Of a stretch of 46,820 nucleotides of DNA, positions 4,987 through 13,459 are shown piece after piece. Under the pieces are notes generated by a model that saw only the letters and a program-made list of their open reading frames with translations, searched no databases and was not told the DNA's origin. Origin of the DNA: JAUPVN01 sp964423475 (lineage in GTDB: Bacteria > Patescibacteriota > Saccharimonadia > Saccharimonadales > CAIOMD01). Made by a program: the position numbers and the translations under genes. The first letter of the stretch is position 1. Each line of letters begins with the position of its first letter. Location of the stretch: positions 1-46,820 of the forward strand of contig CAYRFD010000002.1 in NCBI GenBank assembly GCA_964423475.1, given 5' to 3'.

Positions 4987-7328
4987 GGTGCTGCTTGCAT
5001 ATAATTGTCTATTCTACCCTTTGTACCGGCCGTATTACTACTATATATATTAGTAAAGTTAAAGTATGTTGGGTATACCACCCATTCTGCGGGTTGATTA
5101 TTACCTGGAACCGTTTGCTGGCTAATTGGGTTACTGGCCAAATAACGAGTACCCGTTGATCTTAGCAATTTTAAGTTTTTTGCAAATATTGCACCTTCTA
5201 TTTTTAATGGATTATTACAATTAGTATGTAAAACTGTTTTATTGGTCGCTCCTTCTGTACAAGTATAAATATTATCTGCTATTAAAATCACGCCCTGTAG
5301 TTTAGTTACACTATTATTAATATAAATATTATTAGCTTTTATCCAATAAACTGGGGGATTTGCCACATCAGAGTAATTGGTTGGCATATCTGTAATTATA
5401 TTATTATTTATTGTTATATCCCCGCTTGCATATTTAGAATTAAAACCAGTGTAATTACCAGATATTGTAGCGGTTGGTGTTTCGGGGTTATTTTTATTTG
5501 GTACGGCTAAACCAGAACCAATGCAATCCATATTATTATATTGGGCTTGTCTTTTTGACATGTTTTCATCACCATAAGTTTTTAGGCCATTAAAACCGCC
5601 AAAATCACCACTTTTCCAAACACTAGACCAAAAACTATAAGAACCCTTAGTTGCACCGTTGGCCGGAACTCTGTTATCAAACATAAACTTGCTATCATTA
5701 GTACTACTACAAGCCCTAACATCGTTACCACTAAAATTTGCATAAGGAACTTCTATTACATATCCCGTGCCCTCTTGCTCAGCGGAAAATTTTTGATCTG
5801 GGGTAGTGTATTTATATTTTAATTTGTAACTATGGGGTAGATTTGTATTATTAAGAAAATTACTTAAATTATTCAATTGATCAGAAGGTTCAGAAAGGCC
5901 AACCGTAATACCTGATCTTTCGTAAACACAAGACGTAGACTTACTGTTTATTGATGCTTGTGTCATAGATATCTCTGGCTCTCCAATTTGCAGTATATCA
6001 TTTCTTTCTGGAGGCTCCATAAATCCTTCTCTATGAGTCAATTTAAGGCCATTTGTTCCATCTATTGTTTTGGGCAATCTAGAACAATTTATAGCATTTT
6101 CAAAATTACGTGTTATTTTAATGCCCAGTTTTACCGGTGGCTGATCCATCCCCTTCTCGTAATTATTTAGAACAACATTAATCTCTGGTTCTTTTTCTTT
6201 GGGTAAGTCACATGTTATAACGTTATTAGCTTCAGAAAAAGGTAACCAAAATTGAACACCGTTTTTTCTAGAAACATTGTTCCATTCCCAGCGAAAAGTA
6301 TCTTTTTCCTGTAAATCTTTAATTTCTGCCTCTCTGTAATCGCCATTAGCACCTATCGTCCCAGGCCCTCGCTCTAGTATCTTTTCTTCTGAACCACCAT
6401 TACGGGATCTAAATAGCTTAAAAGAGATAGGCTCAGACTGGTTATTTTCATCCCGATATGCCTGGTTTGGTATACCATCGTCGGCGTCTGTCCATTTTAA
6501 ATAGAACGAGTTTTTTGTTTCTGTATAGCTACAATCTGGTTTAAAAGAAAAATTAAACTGAGAAGATAGGTTACCTGGTTTTTCTAACGAACTAGTTGAA
6601 CCATTCCATATAGATAAAGCTCCCCCAGAAGTATTTTGAGTAGCTGCCGTTTGATCTCTATCTTGTTCTGCAAAAGTAACTCTTGCACTACTATCACCCG
6701 CGCCTACTATAAAATTTGCTATGCCAATACCACCTATCTTTTCGGCTCTAACTTGTATAACACCCCAATCATCTCCATAATATGAAGGGGCTTTTTTTAT
6801 ATCATTTTTACTTATTGTGAAAGTTATATTAGGATCGTTACCTCCACGAATAGGACCACCCTTATATTCACAGCCAGAATAATTAAAAGACTGGCCCGGA
6901 ATAGTCTCCCAGTTTATCCTATCCCCATCAACATTAGAAATTTTTTGTATCTGATAATTTGCATTATCATCACCAATATCGTTAAAACTACAATCTTTAG
7001 CTCTTACGTTAATATTAGTCTGCTCGTAATTAATATCAGATAATTTATAAAATATTCTAATATTACTAATAGGAGTATTGAGCGTAACTTCAGTGTACTG
7101 GTCAATTACACCAGGTTTAGTAACAATAACAGTGCCCACGGGGTCTCTGTTTTCGCCTGGATCCGGATACCATGTTAAAGTACTAGTTGGACTATTTGGG
7201 CTTGATACCGGATACCAATATGTTATGCCGGCACTAACAGTCCCACTAAAAACAGCAGAGGCAACAAAGCCAAAGGTAGTTATAAGTAAAGCTACGCTTA
7301 TTGTTTTGCGTTTAAAGTAGTGGGCCAT
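4977..7328 (-). CDS. Large secreted pilus-associated protein, cassette A
   Basis: The protein has 783 residues from the ATG preceded by AAGGAGAAGAAA, which rules out a start 51 bases upstream. A signal peptide is clear: KRK, a hydrophobic stretch at 9-27, then VSA before Gly34. The rest is extracellular. A segment at about 270-375 (FYLKWTDADDG ... FRWEWNNVS) looks like an Ig/FN3-type beta sandwich. From about 385 to the end it is a paralogue of the 663-residue protein at 8833, sharing an N-N/D-YEKG block, an REGF block, a GTGYVIEVPY/GTGHVFEVPY block and a C-terminal 170-residue region with YWIKA, NIYIN, VILIADNIYTC, RSTGTRY. Both end in APRL. It is the last gene of the pilus locus, overlapping the upstream gene by 17 bases. 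By position after a PilX-like pilin it may be a tip adhesin comparable to PilY1, but no PilY1 homology is visible. Confidence 0.75.
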   Translation of the reverse strand: MAHYFKRKTISVALLITTFGFVASAVFSGTVSAGITYWYPVSSPNSPTSTLTWYPDPGENRDPVGTVIVTKPGVIDQYTEVTLNTPISNIRIFYKLSDINYEQTNINVRAKDCSFNDIGDDNANYQIQKISNVDGDRINWETIPGQSFNYSGCEYKGGPIRGGNDPNITFTISKNDIKKAPSYYGDDWGVIQVRAEKIGGIGIANFIVGAGDSSARVTFAEQDRDQTAATQNTSGGALSIWNGSTSSLEKPGNLSSQFNFSFKPDCSYTETKNSFYLKWTDADDGIPNQAYRDENNQSEPISFKLFRSRNGGSEEKILERGPGTIGANGDYREAEIKDLQEKDTFRWEWNNVSRKNGVQFWLPFSEANNVITCDLPKEKEPEINVVLNNYEKGMDQPPVKLGIKITRNFENAINCSRLPKTIDGTNGLKLTHREGFMEPPERNDILQIGEPEISMTQASINSKSTSCVYERSGITVGLSEPSDQLNNLSNFLNNTNLPHSYKLKYKYTTPDQKFSAEQEGTGYVIEVPYANFSGNDVRACSSTNDSKFMFDNRVPANGATKGSYSFWSSVWKSGDFGGFNGLKTYGDENMSKRQAQYNNMDCIGSGLAVPNKNNPETPTATISGNYTGFNSKYASGDITINNNIITDMPTNYSDVANPPVYWIKANNIYINNSVTKLQGVILIADNIYTCTEGATNKTVLHTNCNNPLKIEGAIFAKNLKLLRSTGTRYLASNPISQQTVPGNNQPAEWVVYPTYFNFTNIYSSNTAGTKGRIDNYMQAAPRL

Positions 7329-7866
7329 TTTCTTCTCCTTGGTATACATCTGCGCTACGGTCTTTATAAAAATATTCACGGGCTCTAGATTCGTCGTAAA
7401 TTAACTGCCAGTCTTTTTGTAATTGGCCAGTAGAATATTGGCTAACTTTACCACTATATAATGTAGCGGCTGGCCAATCTTTATCTCTTACGGCACAGTC
7501 ATAGGCTTTCTCGGCAATTAGTACCATGTATGTATCTTGTTTTTTTAAATTATTAAAATATGTATTAGATTGACTAATTACAGCTTGGCAATTGTTACTT
7601 TCGTAAGATTTAACAATACTGGCATAAACATCACTACTGTTTTTAGGGTTATATATAAGTAGGCCTAATAAAGATATTAATAATATTATAACTCCACCTA
7701 TGGTTATAAAAAGTAATATTTTAAAACGTTTAGATTGTTTATCTTTTACATTACCAAGTATTGTGGTGTCTTGTTTTACTATGTTGGCAGCCTTTTTAAT
7801 GTCTTGGTTGCTGGCTGGGGGGTTGGTATTTTTTTCTTGCATATTAGTATCATTTAGTTTGGACAT
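7312..7866 (-). CDS. Membrane-anchored protein of cassette A
   Basis: This 184-residue protein has a cytoplasmic N-terminus, one transmembrane segment (about 49-71) and an external helical domain of about 110 residues (SIVKSYESNNCQAVISQ ... ALYS-like repeats), which may be a small TPR-like bundle. Residues 22-40, DIKKAANIVKQDTTILGNV, are identical to residues 19-37 of the otherwise different 337-residue protein of cassette B. The ATG at 7866 has GGAG seven bases ahead; an in-frame ATG at 7842 has no ribosome site. It overlaps the pilin gene before it by 13 bases and the secreted-protein gene after it by 17. I recognise no family; assembly or anchoring of the secreted partner is a guess from context. 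Confidence 0.7.
   Translation of the reverse strand: MSKLNDTNMQEKNTNPPASNQDIKKAANIVKQDTTILGNVKDKQSKRFKILLFITIGGVIILLISLLGLLIYNPKNSSDVYASIVKSYESNNCQAVISQSNTYFNNLKKQDTYMVLIAEKAYDCAVRDKDWPAATLYSGKVSQYSTGQLQKDWQLIYDESRAREYFYKDRSADVYQGEENGPLL
7744..7826 (-). repeat. Conserved block A, anchor-protein N-terminus
   Basis: About 83 bases encoding the shared cytoplasmic segment of the 184-residue protein are nearly the same as 11717-11798 in cassette B (about six differences by eye). The flanking sequence of the two genes is unrelated or strongly diverged. Confidence 0.75.
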
Positions 7867-8828
7867 ACACTAGCTCCATCTGCAGCATTGTTATTACTCA
7901 TACCATCTACTTGATAATTTTTGCACATGCCGCTGCTGCTTACATTTAAAACACTGCTGGGGCCACCAGAGTTTTCTTTGCTATAATACACAATCACTCT
8001 TTTGGTTATGTCTTGGGCTTTTGCGTTAACATCTATTTTATACTGGGTTGTATTTTTGTATTCACCAGTTGAGTCAATAGTAATAGAACCACTATCATCT
8101 GAATAATTTAAGAAACTTAAATTAACCAAATATTCTGTAGAAATATTAAACCCATCTACCTTTATAGAACAGTTCTTGCTTGCTGTATCACATGTTGCAT
8201 TAGCAATAGCTGGGACAGTCTCAAAAGAATACCCCGGGCTATAAACAGTATATGAATTTACTTCTGCTGTGGGCACAATGTAGTAGTGTTTAATAGTATT
8301 AAAGTTGTCTTTTTGCGCAATGCTCATAGATATAACTGGCTTGTTATCTTCTAGGTTACCGGGTAGGCTGGGTGAGGCGGGGTCATATACACCACCGTTA
8401 CTCTGCCATTTAACGTTAATGCTATTTACGTTGGTAAAGCCGCCTGTAAAAGATTTATCTTTAGATGGTGTGGCTACTGTTTCTTTTAAGTTAAAATCCC
8501 ATACCGCACAAGTAATTTGAGCTTGGCCAATATTAAAGCTAGTTGGTGGGGCGGCATTAGTTTCTGCAGGGTTAGACAAGTCGCCATTACATTCTTGCCT
8601 TGTAGCTGGCGTGGGGGTGCTATCTATGTAACTAATTATTTTGTTTATTCCGCTTTCGGCGGCGTATTGGGCCTGGTAAGATAAGGTTTTGTCTAGGGTT
8701 GCTGTTTGGTCTTTGCGTACTAGGGTGCCAAAACCAACAGCTAATAAAGATATTACAATAGCTAAAAACATAGCAAGCATTATTGCCGTCATTCCAGATT
8801 GTTTGTTATGTATCTGTTTTTTAAGCAT
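7854..8828 (-). CDS. PilX-like minor pilin, cassette A
   Basis: This 324-residue protein begins with a prepilin-like leader (basic stretch, then SG before MTAIMLAMFLAIVISLLAVG). A charged region and SYQAQYAAESGINKI follow, the AAE-G signature of PilX/GspK-like minor pilins. Cleavage is expected after Gly12. Glu5 of the mature protein, needed for recruitment of major pilins, is missing (Met instead), as is usual for PilX/GspK types, which act at the pilus tip. The remainder is a beta-rich external domain ending CKNYQVDG ... VCPN with likely disulfide cysteines. The first 75 residues are almost identical to the paralogue at 11844; the rest is clearly diverged. The gene lies four bases after the stop of the 663-residue protein gene. 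Confidence 0.8.
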   Translation of the reverse strand: MLKKQIHNKQSGMTAIMLAMFLAIVISLLAVGFGTLVRKDQTATLDKTLSYQAQYAAESGINKIISYIDSTPTPATRQECNGDLSNPAETNAAPPTSFNIGQAQITCAVWDFNLKETVATPSKDKSFTGGFTNVNSINVKWQSNGGVYDPASPSLPGNLEDNKPVISMSIAQKDNFNTIKHYYIVPTAEVNSYTVYSPGYSFETVPAIANATCDTASKNCSIKVDGFNISTEYLVNLSFLNYSDDSGSITIDSTGEYKNTTQYKIDVNAKAQDITKRVIVYYSKENSGGPSSVLNVSSSGMCKNYQVDGMSNNNAADGASVCPN

Positions 8829-8831
8829 TAT
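8620..8831 (-). repeat. Near-identical block, PilX-like gene 5' end (copy A)
   Basis: About 211 bases covering the start codon and first 70 codons differ from 12592-12803 at only about ten positions by eye. Beyond this block the two genes are poorly alignable. It marks the repeated unit of the two cassettes. Confidence 0.85.
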
Positions 8832-8832
8832 T

Positions 8833-10824
8833 TTATAGCCTAGGTGCTACCTGCTTATAGTATTGTATAGCTCCTTTATTGCTTGTAGCACTATCATTTA
8901 TATTGTTAAAGTAGAAAGAGGCTGGGTAGGTAATAACCTCTGAGGCCTTTTCTTTTCCATTACCTGTAAATTGGTATCTTGTACCAGTAGAACGTGTTAA
9001 GAAAAGTTTATTTGCTGACACAACACCCTCAATTTCTAGTTTTGTATTACATTTTGATTCTAGCTCATTTTGAACCACCTGTATGCCATTATCTGAACAA
9101 GTATAAATATTATCTGCTATAAGAATAACGTTCTCTAATTTTGTAACGTCTTTATTTATATAAATATTTCTAGCCTTTATCCAATAAGCATCGGATGGAT
9201 TAGTTTTTGCAATGTTATCCATAATATTTATATTCCCACCCTCGGTTCTTTGCTTTCTTATCTTATCGTATACTACTATAGTATCAGTACTGGCACTACC
9301 AATATTATTGCTATCTTCTGGAAGCCCAGTTTCTCCCGGTATTGTTGCTAGATCGGGGTCGCAAGTTGCATTACCAGTTTTTATCATGTTAACACCAACA
9401 TCGTTTTTGGTGGTTAAACCATCTGTATAATTATATCTTACATCACCGGGTGCAAACCAAGGCGCAGTATTTCTTTGCCATATACTAGCATATTCAGAAT
9501 AAGACCCCCGCATAGATGCATCATTAACAAAGCTAAACCTATTATTAGCAGCATCACTACACGCCTTAAGATCATTACCCGCAAAAACTATATAAGGGAC
9601 CTCAAATACATGGCCCGTGCCTTCTTTATCATCCGAAAGACCATTCGGGGTAGTATATTTATATGCTAATTTATAACTATGACCTACTGGCTTGCTGTTA
9701 AGAAAACTCTTTAAATTATCCCATTGTGTACCATAACCTAATCTAACACCATCTATATTATATTCACATACTCGAGGGTCTGTTTGTGCAACTCTAATTG
9801 GCTCCGGGACACCAATATCAAGAGCATTATCACTCCCAGGTGGCTCGCTACTAGGGAATCCTTCTCTTTTATCTATCAACTGTTCAAGACCGTTAGAACC
9901 ATTCAATATATTGGGATAGTTATTACAATCTATATTATTATCAAATATACGTTTAACATTTACGCCTAATCTTACGGGGGCAGGTTCAGCTGGATCAATA
10001 CTATATTTTTCGTAGTCATTTAGGTTAACTGTAATAATAGGTTTCATTTCTGTAGCTTTTTTCTTTACGTTGTATCTTAAAAATACAACCGTAGAGGCCT
10101 CATTGGAATCTTTGCCATCACTACCAATAGTTGCTTTACCCCAAGTTGCATCCCAACCGACTGGTTCGTAGATTGACGTGTCTATACCACTAGGCGTGCC
10201 AACACCCTGAAAATCAAAAATCATATTTTGTCCACCCAAGTCCCAATATGAACAAACTAATTTATAAGCATAGAAATTCTTGCCCAAACCACCCCCCGGG
10301 ATATATGCACCATAAAATACCATTGCCTTACCCGTTGGAGCGGGTGCCCAAAAATTTGCTAAAGAACTACCCTTATCATTAATTAGTAGATCTCCAGATG
10401 GGGGGTTAGAGCACCAATCAGCATTATCGCTTCCATCAGTATTTATTGTTATGGGCCCCCCAGACCAATTAAAATTATCAGTCCAATTACCACTTTTACC
10501 ACCATTGTACTTTATGATGCCACCAGCATCTCCGGGGATCATAAAGCGCGGGTCTGTTGCAACTACAGTAGCAGAGAAATTACTTGCATAACTAAGATGC
10601 ACCAAATTATTTGGGTTAGTAATATCATTGATTGATGTAAACACAATCGTATTCATTAATGTATTTGCATCCATGCAGCGGCTATAGTCATTAGCCGGTG
10701 ATAGGCGTTTCACGTTAGGAGTATCTGATTTACCTGCCTTAACACTACCCTGAACAGCAAAAAAACATAAAAGTAAAATGGATACCATTATAATTTTTGC
10801 AGAAACCCTAGTGTACTTATACAT
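8833..10824 (-). CDS. Large secreted pilus-associated protein, cassette B
   Basis: This 663-residue protein has a signal peptide (hydrophobic stretch at 11-27, then VKA before Gly31). The N-terminal 240 residues are rich in Gly, Asn and aromatic residues and unlike those of cassette A. From about 260 it is paralogous to the 783-residue protein: TVNLNDYEKY, LNGSNGL, REGF, GTGHVFEVPY, then the C-terminal region YWIKARNIYINKDVTKL, VILIADNIYTC, EIEGVVSANKL, RSTGTRY and the final VAPRL. The C-terminal half looks like stacked short strands. Two cysteines flank a variable loop after NIYTC. It overlaps the preceding gene by eight bases, with AAGG ahead of the ATG. Secretion and pilus association are inferred; the partner pilin is the gene at 11844. 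Confidence 0.75.
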   Translation of the reverse strand: MYKYTRVSAKIIMVSILLLCFFAVQGSVKAGKSDTPNVKRLSPANDYSRCMDANTLMNTIVFTSINDITNPNNLVHLSYASNFSATVVATDPRFMIPGDAGGIIKYNGGKSGNWTDNFNWSGGPITINTDGSDNADWCSNPPSGDLLINDKGSSLANFWAPAPTGKAMVFYGAYIPGGGLGKNFYAYKLVCSYWDLGGQNMIFDFQGVGTPSGIDTSIYEPVGWDATWGKATIGSDGKDSNEASTVVFLRYNVKKKATEMKPIITVNLNDYEKYSIDPAEPAPVRLGVNVKRIFDNNIDCNNYPNILNGSNGLEQLIDKREGFPSSEPPGSDNALDIGVPEPIRVAQTDPRVCEYNIDGVRLGYGTQWDNLKSFLNSKPVGHSYKLAYKYTTPNGLSDDKEGTGHVFEVPYIVFAGNDLKACSDAANNRFSFVNDASMRGSYSEYASIWQRNTAPWFAPGDVRYNYTDGLTTKNDVGVNMIKTGNATCDPDLATIPGETGLPEDSNNIGSASTDTIVVYDKIRKQRTEGGNINIMDNIAKTNPSDAYWIKARNIYINKDVTKLENVILIADNIYTCSDNGIQVVQNELESKCNTKLEIEGVVSANKLFLTRSTGTRYQFTGNGKEKASEVITYPASFYFNNINDSATSNKGAIQYYKQVAPRL

Positions 10825-11830
10825 TTATTATTACCTTATTGTTATTTTTATATGTATCAAGATTAAACTTAGCATAGTCTAATACCTTAAAGTCAAAATA
10901 GTATGCTATCGGCACATTGCCACTATTGTAACCATCTATAAAGCTAACCCCTGCCATTGTTTCCGTTTCTAACGGTGTAATTTTATTAATACTAGTAAAT
11001 TTATTAGCCTCTTCTTGGGTAATCATTCGATTACCTTTAGCTGTAGACTGTCTATCTAAACCATTAAGGGTAAATATATCGCTTGTATTACCAGAATAAC
11101 CATAATTTAGCTCAATATCTTTACTTATTTTACTTAAAATATCTCTGGCATTGTTTAAGCTAGGATCATTAGCTATAGACTGATAGTATTTGTCTGCTGT
11201 AGCTTTTGCATATTCTTGATTTTGTTGGATTTTAGCACTATCTCCTAAACCATCTTCTGTCTTAAGACCAAAAGAAGCAAAATACTTACTAAAAGGAAAA
11301 ACAAAATGACCATAAGTATCGCCAGAATACACACTTAGCTCTTTTTTAGCAAGCATAGTTTTTGCTACTTGATGTTGCCATGGTGACTCTTTGTTTGTTT
11401 TGTCTCCGTATAATGAATACTGTTTTGCTAAAATATCTTCATTATTTAAATCTACATTATATTGTTTTGCTGCATCTATATAAACAATAGAATCTACCAT
11501 AAATTGTTTATAATTATCTGCAACATTTTTGTCTGGTCTTTGGGAATTATAGTCATTAAATATTGTTCTATATTGTTCTTTAGATATAGAGGTATCGTTT
11601 ACGGAAATTGCTGTTTTATTACTACTATTTATAAAGTAAACAATTAAACCAATAACTATACTTATTAACAGGGCGCAGGCTATAAAGATAAGCGCGGCTT
11701 TTTTAAAATTTTTAGGTTTTACATTACCAAGTATTGTAGTATCTTGTTTTACTATGTTGGCAGCCTTTTTAATGTCTGGGTTGTTGGCTGGGGGGTTAGT
11801 TGGTGTAGCATTGTTCTTTTGTGTACTCAT
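10817..11830 (-). CDS. Membrane-anchored SurA-N-like protein of cassette B
   Basis: This 337-residue protein has a cytoplasmic tail containing DIKKAANIVKQDTTILGNV (19-37, identical in the cassette A anchor protein), a transmembrane segment at about 45-67, and an external region. The external region starts ISVNDTSISKEQYRTIFNDY, followed by helices (DNYKQFMVDSIVYIDAAKQYNVDLNNEDI), the pattern of the SurA/PrsA N-terminal chaperone domain. No parvulin domain follows; the C-terminal part is of unknown fold. A chaperone-like role for the secreted partner encoded next is plausible. AAAGGACATAAT precedes the ATG. It replaces, in the same place, the shorter 184-residue anchor of cassette A, so the two cassettes share only the tag, not the external domain. 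Confidence 0.7.
   Translation of the reverse strand: MSTQKNNATPTNPPANNPDIKKAANIVKQDTTILGNVKPKNFKKAALIFIACALLISIVIGLIVYFINSSNKTAISVNDTSISKEQYRTIFNDYNSQRPDKNVADNYKQFMVDSIVYIDAAKQYNVDLNNEDILAKQYSLYGDKTNKESPWQHQVAKTMLAKKELSVYSGDTYGHFVFPFSKYFASFGLKTEDGLGDSAKIQQNQEYAKATADKYYQSIANDPSLNNARDILSKISKDIELNYGYSGNTSDIFTLNGLDRQSTAKGNRMITQEEANKFTSINKITPLETETMAGVSFIDGYNSGNVPIAYYFDFKVLDYAKFNLDTYKNNNKVIINV
11717..11798 (-). repeat. Conserved block B, anchor-protein N-terminus
   Basis: This is the counterpart of 7744-7826. It encodes the identical 19-residue cytoplasmic segment in the 337-residue protein, in front of an unrelated external domain. Confidence 0.75.
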
Positions 11831-11843
11831 ATTATGTCCTTTA

Positions 11844-12800
11844 CTATGGGTTGGGTGGTGTTATATTTGGACATGGGCTAGCACCACTTAATGTCGTGCC
11901 TTGGGTGCCATCTACCTTATAGTCTTTACAAATAGTACCCTCACCTAAAACGCTTCCTACATAATTAGGGCCAACACTACCGTTACGGCTATAAAAAACC
12001 TGTATTCGTTTAGTTATATCTAAAGATTTTGCATTAACATCTATTAAATATTGGCTAGTATTTTGGTAGCCGCTGTTACCTGAAATCTCTACATCGGTTG
12101 TTTCTCCGTTTACTCCGTTTAGCTGAGTTATGTTTGCTATATATTCTGTACCTACATCAAAACCATCAATATTAACTTTTGCATCGCTACCACTAAGTGT
12201 TACGAAATATACATTCCCACTAGCACTGTATCTATAATCAGGAATCCCTTCGGCATAACTATTAGGCACTAAATAAAAACGCTTATAACTTTCTGGTGTA
12301 TCTTTTTTAGCAATTGTTATAACTAATACTATTTTATCATCTTCTAACACGGGTAGTCGGCCTGCGTGTGGGCTATCATATGGAGCGGTAGGCCAGCTTA
12401 TATTAATTGGTCCATTAGTTTTAAAACTAAAGGCTTGTGCTTTATCTGAGCTTGTTGATACTTTTGTATTGGTGGGATTAATCCATACCGCACAAGTAAT
12501 TTTGGCTTGGCCAATATTAAAAGAGCTATCTGGGGCATTAGTATCAGACACTGTATCCTCGCAATTTTGCCTAGTGGCGGGTGTTGGGGAACTATCTATA
12601 TAGCTAATTATTTTGTTTATTCCGCTTTCGGCGGCGTATTGGGCTTGGTAAGACAAAGTTTTGTCTAGAGTTGCTGTTTGGTCTTTGCGTACTAGGGTTG
12701 CAAAACCAACAGCTAATAAAGATATTACAATAGCTAAGAACATAGCAAGCATTATTGCCGTCATTCCAGATTGTTTGTTATGTATCTGTTTTTTTAGCAT
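11844..12800 (-). CDS. PilX-like minor pilin, cassette B
   Basis: This 318-residue protein is a paralogue of the pilin at 7854. It has the same leader and hydrophobic helix (cleavage expected after Gly12, no Glu5) and the same AAESGINKI motif. Its external domain has diverged but keeps the conserved TCAVW, DFTKR-like (LDITKRIQVFYSRN) and final CKDYKVDG ... PCPN elements. The likely ribosome site AAGG is formed by the last codons (Pro-Arg-Leu) of the minor pilin gene just upstream. In PilX-like systems such a pilin primes assembly and carries or exposes a larger adhesin; the large secreted protein three genes on is the candidate here. Confidence 0.8.
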   Translation of the reverse strand: MLKKQIHNKQSGMTAIMLAMFLAIVISLLAVGFATLVRKDQTATLDKTLSYQAQYAAESGINKIISYIDSSPTPATRQNCEDTVSDTNAPDSSFNIGQAKITCAVWINPTNTKVSTSSDKAQAFSFKTNGPINISWPTAPYDSPHAGRLPVLEDDKIVLVITIAKKDTPESYKRFYLVPNSYAEGIPDYRYSASGNVYFVTLSGSDAKVNIDGFDVGTEYIANITQLNGVNGETTDVEISGNSGYQNTSQYLIDVNAKSLDITKRIQVFYSRNGSVGPNYVGSVLGEGTICKDYKVDGTQGTTLSGASPCPNITPPNP

Positions 12801-12803
12801 TAT
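12592..12803 (-). repeat. Near-identical block, PilX-like gene 5' end (copy B)
   Basis: This is the counterpart of 8620-8831. The likeness begins at the end of the upstream gene, where both copies read Pro-Arg-Leu-stop, and runs to about codon 70. Confidence 0.85.
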
Positions 12804-13459
12804 TATAACCTTGGGTTAACCATACTACTTAAGCTTACTACAGAACACCACTCGTTGCCAACCCCAGATTTACACTTTAAATCTTTGGGTGGTACGCCCA
12901 AATTAAATAAGTCGTAATCGCCTTTTACAAAAGTAGTATCAATTGTTGCGGTTTTAGTAACGCCCACTTCTTCGGTTTCGGTAACATTAAATAATGCAAC
13001 TTTTGCATTATTTGGTAATAATTGCTGTGCATTTATATCATCGTTTACTAAATAACCACATTCCCCGTCCAAAGCATTACCGTTTTTATAAGGATTTGTT
13101 TGTTGCTGAAAATGCAAACCAGACATATTATTAAAATCTGTCTCATTATTAATTGAGCTACTGGGTGTTTTATAAAAATATCTTATCTTCCCAACACACA
13201 CGACATAGTACCCAGTAACATTCCCACTATTTTCTTCTACTGTGATTTTACCACCGCTGTATTTTATACTGTCTGAAATTTTTTGGTGAATATCACGCGT
13301 GGCAGACTGCATGGCTATTTTTGTTACACCAGATTGGTATTGGCGCGCTATTAACAGAATACCAGTAGTAGCAATTATCATTACCACAGAAAACACACTA
13401 ATAGCAATCATAAGCTCTACAATGGTAAAGCCCTTATGGTTTTTGCTCTTAAACACCAT
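12803..13459 (-). CDS. Minor pilin, PilW/GspJ-like
   Basis: This 218-residue protein has a textbook type III leader: KNHKG then FTIVELMIAISVFSVVMII, with Glu5 present and cleavage after Gly. An external domain of about 180 residues follows, with four cysteines, in line with PilW/GspJ-type minor pilins that cap the pilus. I chose the ATG at 13459 because GGAG lies seven bases ahead; an upstream in-frame start would add ten residues that do not fit a leader. It overlaps the preceding pilin gene by 11 bases. The C-terminus is VNPRL, the same last three residues as in both large secreted proteins. Confidence 0.82.
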   Translation of the reverse strand: MVFKSKNHKGFTIVELMIAISVFSVVMIIATTGILLIARQYQSGVTKIAMQSATRDIHQKISDSIKYSGGKITVEENSGNVTGYYVVCVGKIRYFYKTPSSSINNETDFNNMSGLHFQQQTNPYKNGNALDGECGYLVNDDINAQQLLPNNAKVALFNVTETEEVGVTKTATIDTTFVKGDYDLFNLGVPPKDLKCKSGVGNEWCSVVSLSSMVNPRL

